Shown here in pieces: positions 54,327 through 64,000 of a stretch of 64,000 nt of DNA. Made by a program: the position numbers and the translations under genes. Every line of letters starts with the position of its first letter. Position 1 is the stretch's first letter. The notes beneath the pieces are model-generated. The model was not told the origin of the DNA and did not search any database. It saw only the letters and a program-made list of their open reading frames with translations. Source of the DNA: Proteus vulgaris (GTDB taxonomy: Bacteria; Pseudomonadota; Gammaproteobacteria; Enterobacterales; Enterobacteriaceae); the NCBI RefSeq assembly GCF_023100685.1, contig NZ_CP090064.1, positions 2,232,001-2,296,000 of the forward strand, read 5' to 3'.

Positions 54327-56959
54327 TCTGACTCACTCCCTAAATCTGATAAGCTTTTTTCTAACCACTCTTCCAATTGTGAGCCAAATCGTAAACTTCG
54401 CCATAATTGAAAGATATTCTCTTCATGCCGATAATTGAGATTAACTTGTCGACGTTTATCTTCTAGAGGATTCGTTCCTTGAATTTCAGCCTCTAATATT
54501 AACTCACCTAAATTGCTTAAATTGACGCGAGTCCATGAACGACTGATCTCTAAATATCGCAACCACGCCATAGCAATACCTGCTGACATATTATTATCAT
54601 CGATTGAATCAACAAAATCTTTATCAAGTCTTAACGTCAAGTAAGATGAATTAGCAAGCCATCCATCTTTAATAATCCATTGATTATTGTTAATAAAGAA
54701 TGGAAATTCGCCACTAACTTTACCCGATGCAGCAAACTGAGTCACTTTTAATAAAGTAAATAGATGACTTAATTGAATATTATCAAGAGAAATAATTGCC
54801 GCATCTCGTTGTGGAATAGTGAGTTTTTCCAATGAAATGGTTCCATCAAGCATAGCTACATTCACATTGGATAAAACTAATGGTTTATTTTCTGTTGCCG
54901 GATAAAAACCTTGAAGATCAGCTGTAATATTGGTCATTTCAAAAAGATTATTAACACGCTTTATTCGTAACTGAACAGGCTGTTTAACACCAAGTTGCCA
55001 TTCATCACCGTTTAAACGCCAAGGTAAAATAAAATCTAACCCTTCTAAAACTCCATCTTTAAGCCACATTCCTCCTTGCTTAACAACAAGATGTCCTCCA
55101 GCAATTAAACCTTGTTCTGGTGCAATAGAAAAATCTGCTTGAGTATAGAGTTCTCCTTTATCAAGAGTAATTCCTAAATCTTCTGGCACTAAAGATTGAA
55201 AAACATTTATTGGTTGTGAAGGCCAACGCATTTGCCCTCTCAGCCTAGCACCATCCCAACGCGTATTAATTGCAATTGGTCCTATATTGGGTTTGGCACT
55301 TAATTCACCTTTCATATTAAAATTAAAGGGTGATTTACCATTGATTGTGGCAATAAAATCGGTTTTATCTAGAAAACCACCAGCAGGAAAGTCTATACGT
55401 TGACTGGTTAATTTTAATTTTCCACCAAATGTTGGTTTTTTCTCATCTCTTACCCAGCGAAATGGACTCTCTAAAGATAATCGAGGTGCAGTCATCGTTG
55501 TATGTTGGTATTTTAAAACATCAAACCCTGTATTAAGCTTTTCAAAACTGACCAATTTATCAGCCCAATACCCTGTACCAGCAATATCCCAACGAGCTTT
55601 TAAAGGCAATAAATTTCCTTCCCCCCAATAACGCCATTGCCACGTTCCATTATCAGGTAAAAAATCAATTGCTTTACCTTGAAAATGAATACGATAGTCG
55701 CCCCAAATACTATCTTGTGCGACAACAATCGCATTTAAACGACCGTTAAAACCTTTTGATGAAAATGTTGTTCCTGCTAATGGTAAGCGTGCATCTTTTA
55801 TAGTGAGCGTTTCAGTTAATGGGCCTTTAAAGCGAAGTAATGAACCAGATTGAAATTCAATCGTAGGATCAGCTAATGCTCCCGTCACGAAAACAGGTAA
55901 TTGCGCACTGGCTTGCATTAATTGTTTATTAACCACACCAGTAATCTGAATAGGAATATGTGCATCTAGTATATTTACTGCTGTTTCAGGAATTGAAATA
56001 ACTAAATTTCCTTTTCCAGCATTACCTTCTGTCATTACATTTAATCGTGCAGTTAATCTTAAATTAGACAGGCCTTTTTGCCATTGGGCAATATTAATAT
56101 TAACGCCACCACGTAATGGCTGATCTAGTCCAAACCATTCCCAACGACCTTGTTCAATTTTTATATTTTCGGGAGTAACATGCCAAGGTAGCAGAGCTAA
56201 TGCATGGCCTCCCCCTTGTTCCGCAAGTGAAATAGTGCCTGATTGTCCTACCCATTCAAGAATAAGAACTAAGGGATAAGCATAATGCGAGGTTAATAAG
56301 GTCGCATCAATCGTACCTTTTTCAGGTAATGAGGTAATATCAAGGGGTAATGCTATTTCAGCAGCAAGTTCAATATTATTATCATCAGGTAAATTTATTT
56401 TAAACTGCTTTATATCCAGCCATTTATTGTCTCTAATAAAAATACCAAGTTGAACATTTTCTCCTTGATACGTCACTAATCGGCCACCTTGTTGTGTCTT
56501 TAACTGTAGCGCACCTTGATAGCGAGTATTTTCTTTTAAAAATACATTTTCCACATTGACGGCTAAGTAAGGTATCGATGTTAATAATGAATTTATCTCA
56601 ACAGGCACTGTTGCTGTTTCTTCCTGTTTATTAGGTGGCATCGTTGAAAAACAATGTTCATCAATAGTGAGTTGCTGGCTATTAAATTGCAGTTTATCAA
56701 TCTGTTCTTTTCGATAAGAAAAAGCAAAATTGTCAATATTTGCTAAAGTACAACGGGCTGTCGTTAATGCAATATTCTCAATAGAAATGCCTGTTCGCTG
56801 TAATTGAGGCTGAGATAATAAAAGAGAGACTCCTTCAGGTAGGTAAGATTTAGCAATAACAGGCAACCAACGAGGGATAGACACCCACAACGCCGTACTG
56901 ATTAGGCCTACACCTACCAGTATCGTCCCTGTCCATTTGATTGTTTTTCTTAACAACAC
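54323..56959 (-). CDS. ydbH: YdbH, AsmA-like intermembrane phospholipid transporter
   Basis: 878 residues, the E. coli YdbH length (879). One N-terminal membrane helix (ILVGVGLISTALWVSI) anchors the protein in the inner membrane. The long periplasmic region is made of repeating AsmA/Tam-type beta-strands, for example FRWVRDEKKPTFGGKLKLTS and WQLGVKQPVQLRIKRVNNLFEM, forming the hydrophobic groove. YdbH acts redundantly with TamB and YhdP in moving phospholipids to the outer membrane. First gene of the operon with ynbE and ydbL; divergent from ldhA. Confidence 0.93.
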   Translation of the reverse strand: MLLRKTIKWTGTILVGVGLISTALWVSIPRWLPVIAKSYLPEGVSLLLSQPQLQRTGISIENIALTTARCTLANIDNFAFSYRKEQIDKLQFNSQQLTIDEHCFSTMPPNKQEETATVPVEINSLLTSIPYLAVNVENVFLKENTRYQGALQLKTQQGGRLVTYQGENVQLGIFIRDNKWLDIKQFKINLPDDNNIELAAEIALPLDITSLPEKGTIDATLLTSHYAYPLVLILEWVGQSGTISLAEQGGGHALALLPWHVTPENIKIEQGRWEWFGLDQPLRGGVNINIAQWQKGLSNLRLTARLNVMTEGNAGKGNLVISIPETAVNILDAHIPIQITGVVNKQLMQASAQLPVFVTGALADPTIEFQSGSLLRFKGPLTETLTIKDARLPLAGTTFSSKGFNGRLNAIVVAQDSIWGDYRIHFQGKAIDFLPDNGTWQWRYWGEGNLLPLKARWDIAGTGYWADKLVSFEKLNTGFDVLKYQHTTMTAPRLSLESPFRWVRDEKKPTFGGKLKLTSQRIDFPAGGFLDKTDFIATINGKSPFNFNMKGELSAKPNIGPIAINTRWDGARLRGQMRWPSQPINVFQSLVPEDLGITLDKGELYTQADFSIAPEQGLIAGGHLVVKQGGMWLKDGVLEGLDFILPWRLNGDEWQLGVKQPVQLRIKRVNNLFEMTNITADLQGFYPATENKPLVLSNVNVAMLDGTISLEKLTIPQRDAAIISLDNIQLSHLFTLLKVTQFAASGKVSGEFPFFINNNQWIIKDGWLANSSYLTLRLDKDFVDSIDDNNMSAGIAMAWLRYLEISRSWTRVNLSNLGELILEAEIQGTNPLEDKRRQVNLNYRHEENIFQLWRSLRFGSQLEEWLEKSLSDLGSESE

Positions 56960-57108
56960 ATCATATTCCTTTTAAACAAACCTGAATCATCCACTTACCT
57001 CGTTAAATTGTTTATAATGATAGTATTAATTTCTTTCATATTGGGGCTGGATAATTCTTGTTTTTCCAGTCTCTGAACAAAATTTTAATCGAGAGTAGAG
57101 AAAACTGG

Positions 57109-58107
57109 ATGAAAATCGTTTCCTATAGTACTAAACATTATGATCGTAAACACATGGAATGGGTCAATCAGCATAATGGATATCATTATGATATTGAATA
57201 TTTCGATTTTAATTTGACAGAACAAACCGCAAAAAATGCCGTTGGCGCAGATGCAGTTTGTATCTTCGTCAATGACGATGCCAATCGCGCGGTTTTACAA
57301 GAACTTGCTAGCCTTAATATTCGCATACTTGCTTTACGCTGTGCGGGCTTTAATAATGTTGACTTAGATGCAGCCGCTGAATTGGGTATCACTGTTGTCC
57401 GTGTGCCAGCCTATTCACCAGAGGCTATTGCAGAACATGCTATTGGTATGATGCTCTCCTTAAATCGTCGTATACACAGAGCTTATCAGCGTACTCGTGA
57501 TGCAAACTTCTCACTAGAAGGTCTAACCGGTTTTAATATGCATAATCGCACTGCGGGTATTATTGGCACCGGCAAAATTGGGCTAGCAACATTACGCATA
57601 TTAAAAGGTTTTGGTATGAAATTACTAGCCTATGATCCTTACCCAAATCAAGCTGTACTTGATTTAGGTGCTGAATATGTCGATTTAGCTACAATTTACG
57701 AAAACTCTCATGTAATTTCATTACATTGTCCGTTAACCGCAGATAACCACCATTTATTAAATGAATCTGCTTTTGCACAAATGAAAGACGGCGTGATGAT
57801 TATTAACACTAGCCGTGGTGCATTAATTGACTCTGCTGCAGCGATTAATGCTTTAAAACAAGGCAAAATTGGTGCATTGGGTATGGATGTTTATGAGAAT
57901 GAACGTGATCTTTTCTTTGAAGATAAATCCAATGACGTTATTCAAGACGATATTTTCCGTCGCCTTTCATCTTGTCATAATGTGTTATTTACAGGGCATC
58001 AAGCATTCTTAACAGAAGAAGCCTTGATTAGTATTAGTGAAACTACATTACATAATATTAAAGAAGTTGCTTCAGGCAATACCTGTATAAACCAGATTAA
58101 AGCGTAA
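57109..58107 (+). CDS. ldhA: D-lactate dehydrogenase (fermentative)
   Basis: 332 residues. It reduces pyruvate to D-lactate with NADH during fermentation. Catalytic residues sit in RCAGFNNVDLDAA, the nucleotide fold TAGIIGTGKIGLATLRILKG, the arginine in INTSRGALID, and the catalytic His in FTGHQAFLTEEAL. ATG 57109 is supported by GAGAGTAGAG upstream and matches the E. coli start. It faces ydbH, as in E. coli. Confidence 0.97.
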   Translation: MKIVSYSTKHYDRKHMEWVNQHNGYHYDIEYFDFNLTEQTAKNAVGADAVCIFVNDDANRAVLQELASLNIRILALRCAGFNNVDLDAAAELGITVVRVPAYSPEAIAEHAIGMMLSLNRRIHRAYQRTRDANFSLEGLTGFNMHNRTAGIIGTGKIGLATLRILKGFGMKLLAYDPYPNQAVLDLGAEYVDLATIYENSHVISLHCPLTADNHHLLNESAFAQMKDGVMIINTSRGALIDSAAAINALKQGKIGALGMDVYENERDLFFEDKSNDVIQDDIFRRLSSCHNVLFTGHQAFLTEEALISISETTLHNIKEVASGNTCINQIKA

Positions 58108-58141
58108 TACTCAGCATTCAGATTAAAAGTAATAAAAAAGC

Positions 58142-58180
58142 AAAAGCCCCCTTCGGCATAATTTAGCCAAGGGGGCTTTT
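58142..58180 (+). terminator. ldhA terminator
   Basis: AAAAGCCCCCTT pairs with AAGGGGGCTTTT across CGGCATAATTTAGCC, followed by Ts. It may also serve the converging chemoreceptor gene. Confidence 0.9.
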
Positions 58181-58202
58181 TTATCAGCGAGCAATGTCGT
58201 AT

Positions 58203-59807
58203 TTATTTCTCTTGGGTATCGAGAACCTCAGCCGATTTTGTAACACCAAAACGAGATAATTTTCCGTTATCTTCATCAACTTTAAATTGTGAAACCAATT
58301 TAGCTAACTGATGGGCTTCATCATCCATATTGGCTGTAATTGCTGCTGATTCTTCAACTAATGCCGCATTTTGCTGCGTCACAGTATCCATCTCACTGAC
58401 AGCTAACGCAATTTGATTGATCCCCATACTCTGCTCATTAGAAGCAAGGGCAATCTGTTGCATAAAATCATTTACTTGATTAATTGTCGTAACGATCTCT
58501 GACATCGAACGCCCCGCTTGAGCCACTTGCTGAGAGCCTACATGTACTTTATTAACAGAATGGGTGATCAGTTCATTAATCTCTTTGGCGGCTTCTGCAC
58601 TGCGACTTGCCAAATTACGCACTTCCGATGCAACAACGGTAAATCCACGACCTTGCTCACCAGCTCTAGCAGCTTCAACGGCAGCATTTAATGATAAAAT
58701 ATTGGTTTGGTTTGCAATGCTATTAATGATGTCATTGATATCTGCGATTTTCTTCGCACTTTCAGAGATTGAAGACATGGTTTCTACCACGCTATCCATA
58801 ACACTCTCCCCATTTTGAGCAGAGCTTGTCGCTGTTAAAGCTAATTTACTGGCTTCTCGTGAATTATCCGCATTTTTTTCAACCGTTGTTTTAATCTGCT
58901 CCATACTTGCAACCGTTTCTTGTAATGCACTTGCTTGCTCTTCGGTACGAGAAGATAAATCAGTGTTTCCTGTCGCAATTTCGCTTGCACTCACACTAAT
59001 GGTATTAACAGCATTTTTGACAGAAGAGATCATGTGGCTGAGTGAATTTTTCATCTTATTCATTTCATTGAATAATTGACCAAATTCATTAGTCCCATGA
59101 TTATCCACTCGCATACTTAAATCACCTTGGCTCATCTTACTAAAAATATCGATAAGTATTTTGATATTGCCGATAAAAGTATGAGAGAACCAACGTAATA
59201 TAAAGATAAATAATAGAATAACGATAATGCCAGTTGTAATCGACACTATCATCAAGCGTTCTTGTGATACTTTTGCAATATCGATATAACTATTTTCAAT
59301 ACCATTAGCCACAGCATAATATTGCATGGTGATATCGTTTAGCTCGTCCATTTTTACGCTAGCAGAATGTGTTGTCAGCTCACCTCGACGCAATCGTTCT
59401 AACGCTCCCGTAAAAATATCGAGCAGTTCATCAAAGCGTTTTGTCATATCGTCTGCTATTTCACGCCCTTCCATCGTTAACTTTTCAGCATCTGCCCAAC
59501 GGTGGATCTCTTCACGGGTAATTTCAATATACTCAGCTGTTTGATGAAAATATTTTGCAGATGGTTTTTCATTAACTCTTAATTGCCCATCTAAACCATT
59601 AATATTTGCCCTTATCACAGCCATTTGATATCGAGCTTTGCCCATTAGTAACATTTGCTGGCTTAGGCTATTTGATGAAACGAAATTATTATAAGATCGA
59701 GTGGAAGCATCATAACTAAAATAAATAATGCTCATAATCAACGCAAATAAAATGGCCAGCATGACCTTAACGGTCTTTTCTATACTGATATTTTTAAACA
59801 TGGTCAT
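58203..59807 (-). CDS. methyl-accepting chemotaxis protein
   Basis: 534 residues of the Tar/Tsr type. TM1 is near 12-32, the periplasmic four-helix bundle (33-185) contains [22 protein letters not shown]2 near 188-208, then HAMP (INILKI-like, [20 protein letters not shown]) and the signalling domain with the invariant hairpin tip [23 protein letters not shown]. The C-terminus (VLDTQEK) lacks the NWETF pentapeptide, so adaptation would need help from other receptors. The ligand is unknown. Confidence 0.93.
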   Translation of the reverse strand: MTMFKNISIEKTVKVMLAILFALIMSIIYFSYDASTRSYNNFVSSNSLSQQMLLMGKARYQMAVIRANINGLDGQLRVNEKPSAKYFHQTAEYIEITREEIHRWADAEKLTMEGREIADDMTKRFDELLDIFTGALERLRRGELTTHSASVKMDELNDITMQYYAVANGIENSYIDIAKVSQERLMIVSITTGIIVILLFIFILRWFSHTFIGNIKILIDIFSKMSQGDLSMRVDNHGTNEFGQLFNEMNKMKNSLSHMISSVKNAVNTISVSASEIATGNTDLSSRTEEQASALQETVASMEQIKTTVEKNADNSREASKLALTATSSAQNGESVMDSVVETMSSISESAKKIADINDIINSIANQTNILSLNAAVEAARAGEQGRGFTVVASEVRNLASRSAEAAKEINELITHSVNKVHVGSQQVAQAGRSMSEIVTTINQVNDFMQQIALASNEQSMGINQIALAVSEMDTVTQQNAALVEESAAITANMDDEAHQLAKLVSQFKVDEDNGKLSRFGVTKSAEVLDTQEK

Positions 59808-60318
59808 ATTCCATCAAAATATACAGAGTTTTTTATCTGTACATTTGTAAGATATCAGAATGCACTCTTTCTCTGACAAAGAGTGTATTCCCTGGTGTAA
59901 TAAAATAAGGCTAAAATTTACTCATTAGAATATAAAGGCACGTAAGATCTGCCTTTGCTTATAATGTCGGTAATAATGAGAGAAAACTTTAGAGTGCAGT
60001 GAAAAGCATTTTTCATTTACCAAATAAACGATTGTTTTATCCAGCTAGAGATAAATTAACTCTATAATATCCCGCAATGATGCTGATTTTACTCAGAAAA
60101 AGATAATTTATTAAATATTTTTTAGTTTTTATACTTTATTTATTTGTTTTTATCTTATTAAAAATAAGTGCATTTACTTATTATCATTAATTTATTTAAT
60201 TACAGTGTTAATTTATATCAAATATTAAAGATGATTTATTTCCAAATAAAAAAAGACAGTTTCTAAAAACTGCCTTTACTGCTTATTTATTAGGATTAAT
60301 TTAGTTTTATTGAGAAAC
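59808..60318. other. gene-free A+T-rich stretch between chemoreceptor and NUDIX gene
   Basis: About 510 bases. They hold the promoter of the leftward chemoreceptor gene and, at about 60252-60277, a weak hairpin (AAAGACAGTTT with AAAACTGCCTTT) that may terminate the NUDIX gene. I see no ORF. Confidence 0.5.
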
Positions 60319-60807
60319 TTAAATAATTTTTTTTATTAATAACTTTTCAGTTAGTTCAATAAGTCTTATCACATTCAACGGTGCTTTTCTTTTTTTTAGT
60401 TCATCCAAAGAAAGCCATTGGAAAGATTTATTTGCCAATTGACTATTTTTTAGCGGTTTACAAAGGTAAATCATATCAATGTGATAATGAAATCCTTGTT
60501 TTTTATCGTGAATAGGTTCTTTTAAAATAGCGAGGGGTTTAACAAGCTCAATAACATCACCATTATTTAAATCAAGATTTAAACCAAGGTTAAATTCTGG
60601 CTGATAGCACAAGCACTCACACAATAATCCCGTTTCTTCTTCTATTTCTCTTAATACGGCATTTTGTGGTTCTTCGTTTTCTTCGATATGGCCTCCTGGT
60701 GGTAGCCAATATCCTATCTTAGGATGTAAATGGAAAAGAAATTGCCCCTGTTGATTAAATACAATACCTGTTGCAGTGAAATGGCTTTTAGGTACTTCTA
60801 TTGACAT
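60319..60807 (-). CDS. NUDIX hydrolase
   Basis: 162 residues. The NUDIX box is complete: GGHIEENEEPQNAVLREIEE then ETGL, in the G-x5-E-x7-REUxEExGU pattern, which binds Mg and cleaves nucleoside-diphosphate-linked substrates. LPPGGHIEENE with FLFHLHPKIGYW before it suggests the general housekeeping type; the substrate is unknown. Monocistronic, 66 bp beyond the TetR gene on the same strand and possibly co-transcribed with it. Confidence 0.88.
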   Translation of the reverse strand: MSIEVPKSHFTATGIVFNQQGQFLFHLHPKIGYWLPPGGHIEENEEPQNAVLREIEEETGLLCECLCYQPEFNLGLNLDLNNGDVIELVKPLAILKEPIHDKKQGFHYHIDMIYLCKPLKNSQLANKSFQWLSLDELKKRKAPLNVIRLIELTEKLLIKKII

Positions 60808-60872
60808 AACATGCGTATCCTTAAGTTTTATAATCTTGTTCCAATGTACATCAAGTCACTCTACTTTTTGTG

Positions 60873-61493
60873 CTATTGATTATTTTTCGCATTTGTTGAA
60901 GCTTGTTTTATCCCCATCAAAAAATCAAAAAAGATCTTCTTAAAATCCTTGCAGGCATTTTCTGGTAATGTGGCTTCATTTTTTAAGTTAATCGCAATAT
61001 GTGTGAGAAAACCATAGATTAAATTAACGACAACATCAGGAGAGTAAGTGCAAATTTCTTGCTTAGAATAGAGTGTTTCTACGCAGAATTTGATTCGAGG
61101 AATAAGAATTTGTGCATCTATTTCATCCCACTCTTTCCAACCTAAAACTGAAATAATCTCTTGTAGCGGAATAAGCTTGTCTTTATTTTGGTAGATATGA
61201 TCAACACAAAAACTAAAAATAGCCTCAAGCTCTTGCCATTTATCATCATAAATAGGAATTTTAACTAGTTGCTTCATAACGTTATCAACTTGAAAAAGAT
61301 AGCACTCTTTTAACAGCGCTTTCTTATTACTAAAATGATGATAAAACGCCCCTTTCGTCACTCTTGCGTGACGTGATATTTCATCTATGGAAACATCACA
61401 ATAGTTTTGATTTATAAATAGTTCTTGCGCTGCTTCACGTAATGCTGTGCGTGTTTGCTCTGAATTCTCTTGTTGCCGTGATTTTATTTTCAT
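60873..61493 (-). CDS. TetR/AcrR-family transcription regulator
   Basis: 206 residues from ATG 61493, chosen because AAGGGTTTTATC lies upstream. The N-terminal helix-turn-helix is TALREAAQELFINQNYCDVS, IDEISRHARVTKGAFYHHFSNKKALL. The C-terminal ligand domain is mostly helical and unrecognised. It is divergent from an AraC/Rob-like regulator, with a palindrome ACATAC-N5-GTATGT in between that probably binds this repressor. Confidence 0.88.
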   Translation of the reverse strand: MKIKSRQQENSEQTRTALREAAQELFINQNYCDVSIDEISRHARVTKGAFYHHFSNKKALLKECYLFQVDNVMKQLVKIPIYDDKWQELEAIFSFCVDHIYQNKDKLIPLQEIISVLGWKEWDEIDAQILIPRIKFCVETLYSKQEICTYSPDVVVNLIYGFLTHIAINLKNEATLPENACKDFKKIFFDFLMGIKQASTNAKNNQ

Positions 61494-61508
61494 GATAAAA
61501 CCCTTAAA

Positions 61509-61525
61509 ACATACCATAAGTATGT
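61509..61525. promoter_or_regulatory. palindromic TetR-type operator
   Basis: ACATAC-CATAA-GTATGT, a perfect 6-bp inverted repeat with a 5-bp spacer, similar to AcrR-type operators. It lies in the 90-bp divergent region between the TetR and Rob-like genes, so it may control both. Confidence 0.65.
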
Positions 61526-61583
61526 AATAATATATGGGTATCAGTTTCGTGTAAACTGAACAAAATATTTTCAGGAAATTATC

Positions 61584-62498
61584 ATGTCATCTCCGTACAA
61601 TGGGTTTGCTCCCTTAAATACCTTATCCACATTTAATATAGAAATTATCAAAGAACTTCTTCTCTGGATTGAGGTAAATCTGGAAAAACCGTTGCTACTT
61701 GATGATGTTGCGATTAAATCTGGCTATACAAAATGGCATTTACAACGAGTATTTAAGCAGGCTACAGGTTTAACACTGGCTTCATATATCCGTGGGCGAC
61801 GCTTAACAAAAGCAGCAACCGAATTACGTTTAACAAAATTGCCTATTCTGACAGTGGCACTGCGTTATCAATTTGATTCTCAGCAATCATTCACGCGTCG
61901 TTTTAAAGCCACGTTTGGTGTCACCCCCACCGAATACCGCAAACTTGATAATCTTTGTGGTGATAATTTTCAACCACCAATTAATTTTGATGTCACTGAT
62001 TTGCCCATTCCTAAGATTATGGTTCTGCCAGAAAGTTATGTTTATGGCATGCAATACCAATATTTTTGTTCTATCGAAGATATTGGAAAATTACATGAAG
62101 ATATTCGCCATCAATTTTGGAATGATTTTTTACTGTATACCGATAAGAACTTTACAGAAAGTACAGTACTGATTTCATATCAACCTAATACGTTGCGTAA
62201 AAATAAAATCCAAATTGACTATGAGATTGGCTTAAATAGCTTAGATCATTTTACAAAAACGAGTGGCTTTAGAAAAAAACTTATAGGATCGGGTCGTTAT
62301 GTAAGATTTCAATTTAAAGGGACACTGGAAGAATATAAGCAATTTGCGATGAAAATTTACTTTTATACACTTCCTGCTTTAGGTCTATGCCGTCGTTTAG
62401 GAGCTGATATCGAAAAGTATATCAGTATAGAAACAGATATCGATTTAATGGAATTACCAAAAACCTTAGAAATAGATTATTTCGTTCCAATTCACTGA
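61584..62498 (+). CDS. AraC-family regulator of the Rob type (HTH plus GyrI-like domain)
   Basis: 304 residues. The N-terminal AraC DNA-binding domain (about 20-115) reads KPLLLDDVAIKSGYTKWHLQ, RVFKQATGLTLASYIRGRRL, FDSQQSFTRRFKATFGVTPTEY, very similar to E. coli Rob, MarA and SoxS. A GyrI-like effector domain follows (about 130-300). Rob activates efflux and stress genes. GGAAATTATC precedes the ATG. Divergent from the TetR gene. It could be Rob itself or a paralogue; the C-terminal domain is more divergent. Confidence 0.85.
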   Translation: MSSPYNGFAPLNTLSTFNIEIIKELLLWIEVNLEKPLLLDDVAIKSGYTKWHLQRVFKQATGLTLASYIRGRRLTKAATELRLTKLPILTVALRYQFDSQQSFTRRFKATFGVTPTEYRKLDNLCGDNFQPPINFDVTDLPIPKIMVLPESYVYGMQYQYFCSIEDIGKLHEDIRHQFWNDFLLYTDKNFTESTVLISYQPNTLRKNKIQIDYEIGLNSLDHFTKTSGFRKKLIGSGRYVRFQFKGTLEEYKQFAMKIYFYTLPALGLCRRLGADIEKYISIETDIDLMELPKTLEIDYFVPIH

Positions 62499-62508
62499 TA
62501 GCTGTACT

Positions 62509-62534
62509 AAAAAGCCTGAATATTTCAGGCTTTT
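62509..62534 (+). terminator. terminator after the Rob-like gene
   Basis: AAAAGCCTGAA pairs with TTCAGGCTTTTT around TAT, 11 bp after the stop codon. Confidence 0.9.
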
Positions 62535-62629
62535 TACCCTTTCTTTTTATAAGAAACTTTACTCATTTAAAAGTTATACTTAATTTAAATCACCTGTTCT
62601 GTATCTCTATAAAAATTAATAAGGTCATC

Positions 62630-63550
62630 ATGCGTACTTCACTTCTATTTTTTCTCTCTACTTTTTTGCTTCCTTCTTTTACAGGTTATGCCAAAATATC
62701 GACACATCTACTTCCACGCAAAGATGGTAGTGAAATTAACTATTACTTGGATAAACGAGCTGAAAAAAATCAAACCCTGATAGTGTTAATGCAAGGCTCT
62801 GACTGTAATAGCATTAAAAACAACATGTTTATTCAAGAAACATTTGGCAAATGGTTACCTGATAGTGATGTTTTAATGGTAGAAAAATACGGTATTACAG
62901 CCCAATTGCCCTATTCTCAATATAATGATGAACGTCTTAATTGTCCTATAAGCTATAAACGTCATGATAATCCGAAGCAACGATTTGAAGATTATGAAGT
63001 TATTTTAAATAAATTATCATCGCAGTACCCAAATATTATTTTAATTGGTGGAAGTGAAGGCGCTACGATGGTGCATTTAGTGATAGCTAAACGCAATGAT
63101 ATTAAAGCCGCTATTGCAATAAATGGAGGCGGTCGTTTTTTTCTTGATGATGTTCTTTATAATATCCGTCATACCACACCGAAAGAACACGTCGAAGATG
63201 CTGTAAAGGGCTTTCAGCAATTTGCTGATGCGATAAAAAATAATCAAATTGATGATGAACAATTTATAAGCGAACACAGCAAAATATGGTGGCAGCAATT
63301 TTTTACTATTGATTTACTTAAAGTAATTAAAAGCAATCAACACACCCCTATCTTAATTATTCAAACACTCAATGACACAAATGTAAACGTTGATAGCTTC
63401 CATCAACTAAGCCAAGATATTAACCAACCTAATGTGAAATTTATTAAATACGATAAATTAGATCATGGATTTTATAATGAACAAGGCGAACGTTTAACAA
63501 GTGAAATAATCAGAGATATACAGCAATGGTATACGCTATTTATGAAATAG
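62630..63550 (+). CDS. secreted alpha/beta hydrolase
   Basis: 306 residues with a signal peptide (SLLFFLSTFLLPSFTGYA). The nucleophile elbow is IILIGGSEGATM, a GxSxG motif; ILIIQTLNDTNVN supplies the catalytic Asp region and DKLDHGFYNEQ the His. A MQGSDCNSI oxyanion stretch precedes. It is an esterase or peptidase-like periplasmic enzyme of unknown substrate. Monocistronic, followed by fetA after 84 bp. Confidence 0.8.
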   Translation: MRTSLLFFLSTFLLPSFTGYAKISTHLLPRKDGSEINYYLDKRAEKNQTLIVLMQGSDCNSIKNNMFIQETFGKWLPDSDVLMVEKYGITAQLPYSQYNDERLNCPISYKRHDNPKQRFEDYEVILNKLSSQYPNIILIGGSEGATMVHLVIAKRNDIKAAIAINGGGRFFLDDVLYNIRHTTPKEHVEDAVKGFQQFADAIKNNQIDDEQFISEHSKIWWQQFFTIDLLKVIKSNQHTPILIIQTLNDTNVNVDSFHQLSQDINQPNVKFIKYDKLDHGFYNEQGERLTSEIIRDIQQWYTLFMK

Positions 63551-63634
63551 CTTAATAACTGACTTAAAACAGGATTTTTATATCACTATTTCTGTATAAT
63601 GATAACTATTCTCTCTTCTATAATTAGGATAAGA

Positions 63635-64000
63635 ATGGAAAGTACAACTGCACTTTTACGGCTTGATAAAATAGGCTATCGAATTGACAACAAAACTATC
63701 CTCGACAACGTAAATTTTGAACTTCAGCCTTCTGAATTTAAACTTATTACAGGCCCTTCGGGGTGTGGTAAGAGTACCTTACTTAAGCTTATTTCCTCTC
63801 TGCTATCTCCCACCAGCGGTAGCATTTTCTTCGAAAAGAAAAATTATTTAACGCTCTCACCAGAAGCGTATCGTCAGCAAGTTTCTTACTGTACACAAAC
63901 TCCGATGTTATTTGATGAAACTGTTTACGATAACCTTAAGTTTCCTTATTTATTACGAAAACTTTCTGTGGATGACAAAAAACTGGCACACGATTTAGAT
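63635..64000 (+). CDS. fetA: FetA (YbbL), iron-export ABC transporter ATP-binding subunit, 3' end cut by window edge
   Basis: 122 codons are present. The sequence opens MESTTALLRLDKIGYRIDNK and has the Walker A ITGPSGCGKSTLLKLISSL followed by QQVSYCTQTPMLFDETVYDNL (Q-loop region), which matches E. coli FetA closely. FetA-FetB exports iron and raises resistance to peroxide. TAGGATAAGA lies before the ATG. The rest of the gene and fetB are outside the window. Confidence 0.88.
   Translation, partial: MESTTALLRLDKIGYRIDNKTILDNVNFELQPSEFKLITGPSGCGKSTLLKLISSLLSPTSGSIFFEKKNYLTLSPEAYRQQVSYCTQTPMLFDETVYDNLKFPYLLRKLSVDDKKLAHDLD

Overview
The window is a piece of a low-GC Enterobacterales chromosome, most likely Proteus or a close relative in the Morganellaceae. 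This rests on the very A+T-rich coding sequence, a chromosomal type A chloramphenicol acetyltransferase of the Proteus type, and conserved enterobacterial neighbourhoods: ahpC-ahpF, fnr-uspE, pntAB facing ydgH with ydgI next to it, hrpA facing azoR, and ydbL-ynbE-ydbH facing ldhA. No rRNA, tRNA or CRISPR array was recognised.

Layout. 1-2.3 kb: the 5' part of amn (AMP nucleosidase) and an A+T-rich 446-residue protein whose N-terminus resembles the translocation domain of Salmonella SifA/SspH-type effectors. 2.4-4 kb: an AEC transporter and a GNAT acetyltransferase. 4.1-8.6 kb: a tightly overlapping three-gene operon (PlsC-like acyltransferase, PAP2/inositolphosphotransferase-like membrane protein, PEP-synthase-like phosphotransferase) that looks like an uncharacterised lipid-modification pathway. 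8.7-11.2 kb: a DUF805-like membrane protein, a cat gene with a 13-codon leader ORF and a hairpin that sequesters the cat ribosome binding site (a translational attenuator), and a secreted alpha/beta hydrolase.

11.3-19.5 kb: a heavily decayed P2-family prophage integrated at the 3' end of ahpF. It is bounded by 52-bp direct repeats of the last ahpF codons, and each end carries paired integrase arm-type sites. Ogr is intact. gpD, terminase P, portal Q, Dam and integrase are truncated or frameshifted, and a cos-like remnant survives. Three long cargo genes remain open: an AIPR-family protein next to ogr, a RES-domain protein on the portal side of cos, and a KAP P-loop NTPase on the other side of cos. 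These look like anti-phage cargo retained while the phage decayed.

19.4-25.3 kb: ahpF and ahpC (peroxide defence), a periplasmic PGDYG-like protein, an ATP-grasp protein, and a ScrY/RafY-like carbohydrate porin. 25.9-27 kb: a YqjI-like His-rich PadR metal-responsive regulator with a three-part operator and an overlapping 51-codon small ORF. 27.4-29.2 kb: a group II PLP decarboxylase homologue whose Schiff-base lysine is replaced by glutamine. 29.7-35.7 kb: a quinone oxidoreductase, then a DMSO-reductase-like operon (dmsA-dmsB-dmsC plus a polyferredoxin) behind an FNR box. 36.2-38.1 kb: fnr (with its own FNR box) and uspE. 38.2-44.1 kb: pntAB, ydgH and ydgI.

44.3-64 kb: hrpA and azoR; a minimal, very A+T-rich chaperone-usher fimbrial operon whose chaperone has lost the usual anchor lysine; ydbL-ynbE-ydbH (AsmA-like lipid transport); ldhA; a methyl-accepting chemotaxis protein; a NUDIX hydrolase; a divergent TetR/Rob-like regulator pair with a palindromic operator; a secreted hydrolase; and the start of fetA (iron-export ABC ATPase), cut by the window edge.
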